Shown here piece after piece: positions 1 through 4,490 of a stretch of DNA of 5,225 bases. Within the stretch, counting starts at the first letter, position 1. The number at the start of each line of letters is the position of its first letter. This DNA comes from JBDHZK01 sp039811865 (GTDB lineage: Bacteria; Actinomycetota; Actinomycetes; Propionibacteriales; Propionibacteriaceae). Both the position numbers and the translations under genes were made by a program. Where the stretch lies: assembly GCA_039811865.1 (NCBI GenBank), contig JBDHZK010000161.1, forward strand, positions 1 through 5,225. The letters are read 5' to 3'. The notes under the pieces were generated by a model that worked only from the letters and a program-made list of their open reading frames with translations, was not told where the DNA came from and made no database searches.

Positions 1-16
1 CGTCGCCGAGCCGTCC

Positions 17-28
17 TAGCGTTGGCTC
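17..28 (+). promoter_or_regulatory. Probable leaderless promoter (-10) of the DUF1707 gene
   Basis: A TAGCGT hexamer at 17-22 fits the actinobacterial -10 consensus TAnnnT. Exactly six bases separate it from the ATG at 29, so transcription should begin at or next to the A of the start codon. No Shine-Dalgarno sequence is visible in the upstream bases, which agrees with leaderless translation. The -35 region would lie mostly before base 1 and cannot be judged. The same TAGnnT-N6-ATG layout recurs before the genes at 718 and 3722. Confidence 0.55.
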
Positions 29-682
29 ATGAGCAGCGCGATGGAACCAACGGATGTCGGCCCGGCCGTCGGCGGTCACCTGAAGGCATCCGATGGCGAC
101 CGGGAGAAGGTGATCACCTTGCTGGATGCCGCCTACGCCGACGGCCGCCTCACCCGCGATGAGCACGGCGAGCGCGTTCAGGCGGCGCTGCAGGCGGCTG
201 TCTTCGACGACCTCGTGCCCCTCACCCGCGACTTGGTCGCGCTCGACGGACGCGCGAAGGTCGCTGTCTCGGCGCCCGCCGCGGGACCGCTGGTCGACCC
301 GTCCGGGTCCACGGGCGACCTGGACAGTTTCGTGGCGATCTTCGGCGGTACGACCCGCAAGGGCGCCTGGCGCGTGCGTTCGCGGATGGATGCCCTCGCG
401 GTGTTCGGCGGCGTCGATCTCAACATGCGCGAGGCGGTCTTCGACGCTCCGGTCACCGAGATCAGGGTCTTCTGCATGTTCGGCGGCGTGGATATCAAGG
501 TGCCAGAAGGCGTCTACGTGCGCGACGAGGTTGCGGGGATCTTCGGCGGGTCCGAGGTTTCGGGGACGACGGAGGAGTCCCAGGCGCCGGTGAAACTGAT
601 CGTCAAGGGCGTTGCGCTGTTCGGCGGCGTCGAATGCAAGGGCCCCAAGCGCAAGCGCTGGTGGAAGGGCCAGGACCGGTGA
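29..682 (+). CDS. DUF1707 domain protein with LiaF-like FGG-repeat C-terminal half
   Basis: This 217-residue soluble protein has two parts. Residues about 17-71 match the DUF1707 pattern (LKASDGDREKV, then AYADGRLTRDEHGERVQAAL), a short helical domain common in actinobacteria. Residues about 100-204 carry five F-G-G motifs (Phe at 105, 126, 151, 172, 198) alternating with short beta-like strands, as in the C-terminal domain of LiaF and 'cell wall-active antibiotics response' proteins (DUF2154). A linker rich in Ala, Pro and Gly joins them. There is no signal peptide and no membrane segment, and the C-terminus is basic and aromatic (KRKRWWK), so the protein may sit at the inner membrane face. 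LiaF proteins restrain envelope-stress two-component systems, but no such kinase is visible here and the role is inferred. The start at 29 is favoured by the -10 spacing; ATG at 41 is the alternative. The gene lies 35 bases before a PH-domain gene pair on the same strand. Confidence 0.88.
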   Translation: MSSAMEPTDVGPAVGGHLKASDGDREKVITLLDAAYADGRLTRDEHGERVQAALQAAVFDDLVPLTRDLVALDGRAKVAVSAPAAGPLVDPSGSTGDLDSFVAIFGGTTRKGAWRVRSRMDALAVFGGVDLNMREAVFDAPVTEIRVFCMFGGVDIKVPEGVYVRDEVAGIFGGSEVSGTTEESQAPVKLIVKGVALFGGVECKGPKRKRWWKGQDR

Positions 683-705
683 GGCTCGCGGTGAGCACCT
701 TGGCA

Positions 706-717
706 TAGGCTCGAGCC
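706..717 (+). promoter_or_regulatory. Probable leaderless promoter (-10) of the PH-domain gene pair, with overlapping palindrome
   Basis: TAGGCT at 706-711 fits TAnnnT and is followed by six bases and then the ATG at 718, the same spacing as at 17-28. The perfect 10-base palindrome GGCTCGAGCC (708-717) overlaps the -10 box and covers all the bases up to the start codon, so it could be an operator or chance. No Shine-Dalgarno sequence sits at the usual distance from 718; the nearest G-rich stretch (GGTGAG, 690-695) is over 20 bases away. No convincing -35 box is visible. Read-through from the DUF1707 gene remains possible. Confidence 0.5.
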
Positions 718-1206
718 ATGGACGAAGTCTTCGCACCTCCGGCGGAGTCCTGGCAGACGCTGTCGCCGAAGTACAAGACCGTGCGACGCATCGTGGCGCT
801 GGTCTCCTGCGCCATCTTCTGGGGCGTCCTGACCGCGGCCGTGTGGCTGCTCTCGGACTGGCGCTGGGGGACTTCCGTCCTGGCTGTCGGCCTTGGTTGG
901 ACGATCTGGCGCGTCGAGCGCGTCGGACGTTGGTGGAAGCGCTGGGGCTACGCCGAACGCGCCGACGACCTGTATGTCACGCACGGGCTGTGGTTCCGCC
1001 AGTTGACCGCCGTCCCCTACGGCCGGATGCAGATCGTCAAGGTCGAGTCGGGGCCGATCGAACGGGCGCTCGGGTTGGCGTCGGTGACCCTGGTCACGGC
1101 CAGCGCCCACACCGATGCGCGCATCCCCGGCCTGCCCGCTCTCGATGCCGCCCGCCTGCGCGACCGGCTCACCGAGTTGGGCGAAGCGCACTCCTCGGGC
1201 CTATGA
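718..1206 (+). CDS. YdbS-like membrane protein with one bacterial PH (bPH2/DUF304) domain
   Basis: The product is 162 residues long. Two hydrophobic segments (about 24-45 and 52-67) form a likely membrane hairpin, followed by a basic stretch (RRW-like, 70-77) that would stay in the cytoplasm. Residues about 75-152 form a bacterial PH-like domain of the YdbS type: RWGYAERADDLYVTHGLWFRQ, then VPYGRMQIVKVESGP, IERALGLASVTLVTAS and a closing helix (ALDAARLRDRLTEL). The VPxxRxQxVxxxxGPxxRxxGLA signature is the clearest evidence. Its last codons overlap the next gene by four bases (ATGA), a YdbT-like protein, giving the classic ydbS-ydbT order. In Bacillus the ydbST pair has been linked to resistance against some membrane-active bacteriocins; whether that holds here is not shown by the sequence. 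The ligand of these PH-like domains is unknown. Confidence 0.88.
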   Translation: MDEVFAPPAESWQTLSPKYKTVRRIVALVSCAIFWGVLTAAVWLLSDWRWGTSVLAVGLGWTIWRVERVGRWWKRWGYAERADDLYVTHGLWFRQLTAVPYGRMQIVKVESGPIERALGLASVTLVTASAHTDARIPGLPALDAARLRDRLTELGEAHSSGL

Positions 1207-2675
1207 GCGAGTACCCCGCGACGCAAGGCGATCCGGCCGGAACTCCTGACCGCGTCCCGGAAGGGCCGCCGCCGGCGGCTGAGCCGAAGCGCACCGAGCG
1301 TCCACACCCGCTGACCCCGCTCGTCCGCGGCTGGATCGTGCTGGTCGCCATCGCGCTCGGCTTCGGCCGCGACATCCTGCAGCGGTTCAACGAGATTCAG
1401 ACTTGGGCGAACTCGCTGTGGTGGGTCCTCGGCGCGATCGGCGTGGCGGTGGTCCTCGCGTTCCTTGCCGGGCTGGCGTCCTGGTACTTCACCCGGTTCG
1501 TCATCGACGAGCAGGAGCTGCGGGTCGAGACCGGCTGGATCATCCGGACGTCCAAGCAGATCGCGTTCAACCGCGTCCAGTCGATCGACGTCGTCCAACC
1601 GCTCACCGCCAGGATCTTCGGCCTGGCCGAACTCGACATCGACGCCGGCGCCGACTCGCGCACGAAGCTGCGCTACCTGTCCCGGGCGCGGGCGGTGCAG
1701 TTGCGCGACTACCTGTTGGTTCGAGCTCACGGCCAACGTGCCGAGGTCAGCTCGGCCAGGCCCACCACCACCGCCGGCCTGCTCGAGGACGCCGCCCCGG
1801 ACGACGTCGTCCTAGTGCGCATCCCGCCACAGCGACTGCTGATCGCCACCTTGTTGTCCCACGAGTTCTGGCTGTCCCTGCTCGGCGTGGCCGTGGCGAC
1901 CGCGATCGGCCTCTACTTCGGGCAGGTGATCGTCGGGCTCGCCGCGGCGGTGCCCGCGATCACCGCACTGTTCGGGTTCGTCAGCAAGCGCGTCTTGGCG
2001 CAGTTCAACTACACGTTGGCCCGGTCGGGTCCGGGGCTGCGGATTACGCGCGGCCTGACCAGCCTGACCAGCCAATCGGTGCCGAGCAATCGCATCCAGG
2101 GCATCCGGATCGCCCAACCGATCCTGTGGCAGCCGCTGAATCTGTTCCGGGTCGACATCGATGTTCTCGGGATGGGGCGCATCAGCGGCGACGAGGACTC
2201 GGCCTCGCCCAACACGATTCTGATGCCCGCGGGCACCGCCGAACAGGTTGGCATCGCGCTGCACGCGATCTGGCCCGGGGTCGACCTCGCCGATGTGCCG
2301 ATGCACGTCGTCCCCGAACGCGCGCGCTGGTTTCGCCCGTTCGCCGCGCACAAGCTCCGCTATGGCGCCGACGAGCGGGTGAGCGTCACGGAGTCCGGGT
2401 TGTTGATCCACGTCACCGACGTCATCCCGCACGCCCGGGTGCAGTCCGTCCGCCTGGAACAAGGCCCGCTCCAACGACGCCTCCGCCTGGCCGACGTCGG
2501 CCTGCACACAGCCGGCGGCGTCCTCAACTGCGTCGCCAAGCACCTCGATCAGGGCGCCGCGCGCGCCTTCGCCCTGGCGCAACTCCGGCGTTCACACGAG
2601 GCGCGAGTCCTCGACCTGACCATGGGCGATCGTGACGTCCCCAGCCAGCGTCAGGTGTGGCATTCGGGTTCGTAG
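1203..2675 (+). CDS. YdbT-like membrane protein with three bacterial PH (bPH2/DUF304) domains
   Basis: Read from the ATG at 1203 this protein has 490 residues, the usual size for the YdbT family. The open frame extends much further upstream, but that part only shadows the two preceding genes. The N-terminal 36 residues are Pro/Glu-rich and probably disordered and cytoplasmic. Membrane segments are predicted at about 41-57, 73-95, 222-240 and 242-260, as two hairpins. Three PH-like domains follow the hairpins: about 97-175 (LRVETGW, IAFNRVQSIDVVQPL, IFGLAELDI), 265-350 (GLRITRGL, VPSNRIQGIRIAQP, LNLFRVDIDV) and 385-465 (GLLIHVTDVIPHARVQSVRLEQGPLQRRLRLADV, written in parts: VIPHARVQSVRLEQGPLQR and RLADVGLHTAGG). 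The repeated P-x-x-R-h-Q-x-h core is seen in all three. No Shine-Dalgarno sequence is visible; the ATGA overlap with the YdbS-like gene implies coupled translation and a joint complex. Confidence 0.9.
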   Translation: MSEYPATQGDPAGTPDRVPEGPPPAAEPKRTERPHPLTPLVRGWIVLVAIALGFGRDILQRFNEIQTWANSLWWVLGAIGVAVVLAFLAGLASWYFTRFVIDEQELRVETGWIIRTSKQIAFNRVQSIDVVQPLTARIFGLAELDIDAGADSRTKLRYLSRARAVQLRDYLLVRAHGQRAEVSSARPTTTAGLLEDAAPDDVVLVRIPPQRLLIATLLSHEFWLSLLGVAVATAIGLYFGQVIVGLAAAVPAITALFGFVSKRVLAQFNYTLARSGPGLRITRGLTSLTSQSVPSNRIQGIRIAQPILWQPLNLFRVDIDVLGMGRISGDEDSASPNTILMPAGTAEQVGIALHAIWPGVDLADVPMHVVPERARWFRPFAAHKLRYGADERVSVTESGLLIHVTDVIPHARVQSVRLEQGPLQRRLRLADVGLHTAGGVLNCVAKHLDQGAARAFALAQLRRSHEARVLDLTMGDRDVPSQRQVWHSGS

Positions 2676-2706
2676 TCAAACCCCACATCTCACACACATA
2701 TCGGGT
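2676..2706. other. Short convergent gap with no clear terminator
   Basis: These 31 bases separate the stop of the YdbT-like gene from the stop of galE, which is read from the other strand. The gap is AC-rich on the plus strand. An 8-base direct repeat, TCGGGTTC (2664-2671 and 2701-2708), flanks an AAACCCC stretch (2678-2684) that could pair with the GGGTT of either copy, giving only 5-base stems without a T-tract. I do not call this a terminator. Confidence 0.35.
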
Positions 2707-3669
2707 TCAGTGCGCGCAGCGGGCGGACCAGGCCGAGGCCACCATCTCGTCGACGCTGTGGCGCATCCTCCAGTCCAGGTCGGCCGCCGCAAGGTCGCCG
2801 TTGGCGACGATCCGCGCCGGGTCGCCCGCGCGGCGGGGACCGATGCCCGGGGTGAAGTCGTGCCCGGTGACCCGCACCATGGCGTCCATGATCTGGCGCA
2901 CCGACAAGCCGTCCCCGCTGCCCAGGTTGTAAACCGACGCGAGTTCGTTCCCGGCCATCAGCGCCTCGGCGGCGGCCACGTGCGAAATCGCGAGGTCGCC
3001 GACATGGACGTAGTCGCGGACGCAGGTGCCGTCCGGGGTCGGGTAGTCGTCGCCGTTGATCCGCGGGGTCTTGCCCGCCAGCAACGCTTCGATCACGATC
3101 GGGAACAGGTTGTGCGGGCTGGAGTCGTACACCTCGTCCGTTGCCGAGCCCACCACGTTGAAGTAGCGCAGGCTGACCCCCCGGAAGCTGTCGTCGGCGC
3201 GCCGCTCGTCGGCCAGGAGCCATTCGCCGATCAGCTTCGACTCCCCGTAAGGCGACTCCGGGCGCGTCGCGGCGTCCTCGGTGACGACGTCGCCGTCGGG
3301 CGTCCCGTACACCGCGGCGCTGGAGGAGAACACCACGTTCTTCACCCCGGCGTCCCGGGCGGCCTGCAGGACGCTCACGGTGCCCGTCACGTTCTGGGTG
3401 TAGGTGTGCAGGGGTCGCTGCACCGAGACACCTGCGTACTTGAAGCCGGCCACGTGGACGATGCCGTCGCAGCCGTAGTGCCCGAGCGCGCGCTCGACCA
3501 GCGCGGTGTCCAGGATGTCGCCGTTGATGAACGGCACCTGATCGGGAACGAAGCCGGCGTGCCCGCTGGAGAGGTCGTCCACCACCACTGGCTGGATCCC
3601 GTCTGCGAGGAAGGCCCGCACCACGTGGGCTCCGATGTATCCGGCACCGCCGGTAACCAACCAAGTCAT
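2707..3669 (-). CDS. galE: UDP-glucose 4-epimerase
   Basis: This 320-residue protein interconverts UDP-glucose and UDP-galactose with bound NAD in the cytoplasm, serving galactose catabolism or supplying galactose for wall polysaccharides. It is a short-chain dehydrogenase/reductase of the extended type. Visible are the NAD-binding TGGAGYIG (6-13), the VVVDDLSSG segment (28-36), HVAGFKYAGVSVQRP (72-86), the catalytic SSSAAVYG (115-122, Ser117 by comparison with E. coli), and Y-x-x-x-K in SPYGESK (Tyr141, Lys145). Further along are LRYFNVVG (167-174), GDDYPTPDGTCVRDYVHV (206-223) and the UDP-contact region RRAGDPA (279-285). Length is near the family norm of 320-345. The ATG at 3669 is supported by the strong Shine-Dalgarno AAGGA seven bases upstream. 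The gene is divergent from ppgK and converges on the YdbT-like gene. Ile287 occupies the position I align with E. coli Tyr299, a residue tied to substrate range, so N-acetylated sugars are possible substrates. Confidence 0.94.
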   Translation of the reverse strand: MTWLVTGGAGYIGAHVVRAFLADGIQPVVVDDLSSGHAGFVPDQVPFINGDILDTALVERALGHYGCDGIVHVAGFKYAGVSVQRPLHTYTQNVTGTVSVLQAARDAGVKNVVFSSSAAVYGTPDGDVVTEDAATRPESPYGESKLIGEWLLADERRADDSFRGVSLRYFNVVGSATDEVYDSSPHNLFPIVIEALLAGKTPRINGDDYPTPDGTCVRDYVHVGDLAISHVAAAEALMAGNELASVYNLGSGDGLSVRQIMDAMVRVTGHDFTPGIGPRRAGDPARIVANGDLAAADLDWRMRHSVDEMVASAWSARCAH

Positions 3670-3676
3670 CCCGTAT

Positions 3677-3699
3677 TCCTTTCGCGCCCTGGCAGTGTA
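3677..3699 (-). promoter_or_regulatory. galE promoter (-10) and Shine-Dalgarno site
   Basis: On the minus strand TACACT (3699-3694) is a good -10 hexamer, and GAAAGGA (3683-3677) is a Shine-Dalgarno sequence with seven bases to the ATG at 3669. Transcription starting about seven bases past the -10 would give a short leader of some 18 bases that still contains the ribosome site. A -35 box would fall near 3717-3722, over the start of ppgK, where only TGGGCT is seen, a poor match. galE is the only gene in the window with a clear ribosome binding site. Confidence 0.5.
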
Positions 3700-3709
3700 G
3701 GCCCGGCAT

Positions 3710-3721
3710 TAGGGTGAGCCC
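3710..3721 (+). promoter_or_regulatory. Probable leaderless promoter (-10) of ppgK
   Basis: TAGGGT (3710-3715) matches TAnnnT and lies six bases before the ATG at 3722, the third instance of this spacing in the window. The only ribosome-site-like bases (GGGTGAG) lie within or directly after the -10, so a transcript from this promoter would lack them. A possible -35 is CTGGCA (3689-3694), with a rather short 15-base spacer. It overlaps the galE -10 on the other strand, so the two promoters sit back to back and may compete. Confidence 0.55.
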
Positions 3722-4489
3722 ATGACGCAGCGCTATGCCCTAGGCATCGATATCGGGGGCTCGGGAATCAAGGGAGCTCCCGTCGATCTGAACACCGGGG
3801 AATTCGCCGCCGAACGGCTGCGCATTCCCACTCCCGACGAGTCGACACCCGAGAAGGTCGCCGCCATCGTCGGAGTCATCGCCCAGAACTTCGACAACCT
3901 CCTGGCGGACGGCCCTATCGGGGTGACCGTCCCGGCCGTCGTCACCCACGGGATCACCCGCTCGGCGGCGAACATCGACAAGTCCTGGATCGACGCACCG
4001 GCCGAGAAGGTCTTCGAGGAGAGCCTCGGCCGCGACGTCGTCCTGGTCAACGACGCCGACGCCGCCGGCGTGGCCGAGGTCTACTACGGCGCGGCCAAGA
4101 AGCAGAACGGCCTGGTGATCATGGTGACCCTCGGCACCGGCATCGGGACCGCGCTGATCAACAACGGCGTCCTGATCCCGAACTCCGAGCTCGGCCACAT
4201 CGAGATCGACGGCGCCGACGCCGAGACCGAGGCGTCCTCCGGAGTCCGCGACCGGCTCGGGCTGTCATTCCATGAATGGGCGCCGCGCCTGCAGCGCTAC
4301 TTCTCCCGGCTCGAGGCGTTGCTGTGGCCCGACCTGTTCGTCGTGGGCGGCGGAGTCAGCAAGAAGTCGAAGAAGTTCTTGCCCTTGCTGGACCTGAAGA
4401 CCCCGATCGTCCCGGCCCAACTGCTCAACGCCGCGGGCATCGTCGGCGCGGCGCGGCTGGCGGCTGACAAGGCCGCTGCCAAGTCCTGA
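3722..4489 (+). CDS. ppgK: Polyphosphate glucokinase
   Basis: This 255-residue ROK-family kinase phosphorylates glucose to glucose 6-phosphate using inorganic polyphosphate, and in most characterised relatives also ATP (EC 2.7.1.63). The diagnostic N-terminus GIDIGGSGIKGAPVDL (8-23) combines the phosphate-1 loop with a segment typical of the PpgK branch. IPTPDESTPEKVA (35-47) and NIDKSW (84-89) are also branch-typical. N110-D111 in VLVNDADAAGVAE supplies the catalytic Asp, TLGTGIGTAL (136-145) is the phosphate-2 loop, PNSELGHIEI (153-162) has the glucose-contacting Glu156 and His159, and FVVGGGVSKK (206-215) is the nucleotide-side motif. The Cys-rich zinc motif of ordinary ROK glucokinases is absent, as is normal for PpgK. 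Length is slightly below the 260-270 residues common in mycobacteria and Arthrobacter, the shortfall being at the ends. It is divergent from galE and followed closely by a hydrolase-like frame, possibly in one operon. Confidence 0.95.
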   Translation: MTQRYALGIDIGGSGIKGAPVDLNTGEFAAERLRIPTPDESTPEKVAAIVGVIAQNFDNLLADGPIGVTVPAVVTHGITRSAANIDKSWIDAPAEKVFEESLGRDVVLVNDADAAGVAEVYYGAAKKQNGLVIMVTLGTGIGTALINNGVLIPNSELGHIEIDGADAETEASSGVRDRLGLSFHEWAPRLQRYFSRLEALLWPDLFVVGGGVSKKSKKFLPLLDLKTPIVPAQLLNAAGIVGAARLAADKAAAKS

Positions 4490-4490
4490 G

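Noticed and set aside
514..1191. Minus-strand open frame across the DUF1707 and YdbS-like genes, along with similar ones at 1017-1736 and 1812-2582.
   Set aside because: All are antisense to recognisable proteins, lack known motifs and have skewed Arg/Gly/Asp composition.
612..1202. Upstream extension of the YdbT-like reading frame, which would give a 687-residue protein.
   Set aside because: The added 197 residues overlap the end of the DUF1707 gene and all of the YdbS-like gene in another frame, and are Arg/Ala/Gly-rich without domain features. The ATG at 1203 with an ATGA overlap fits the family length.
1403..2635. Plus-strand 410-codon open frame inside the YdbT-like gene.
   Set aside because: The product is extremely Arg/Pro/Ala-rich, the usual result of reading a GC-rich gene out of frame, and the other frame encodes three PH domains.
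2690..3709. Minus-strand 339-codon open frame overlapping galE in another frame.
   Set aside because: It is a shadow of galE; its product is Arg-rich and lacks the NAD-binding and catalytic motifs found in the 320-residue frame.
2632..3717. Long plus-strand open frame (361 codons) opposite galE.
   Set aside because: It is antisense to an unmistakable galE and its Val/His/Arg/Gly-rich product has no recognisable fold; such frames are common opposite GC-rich genes.
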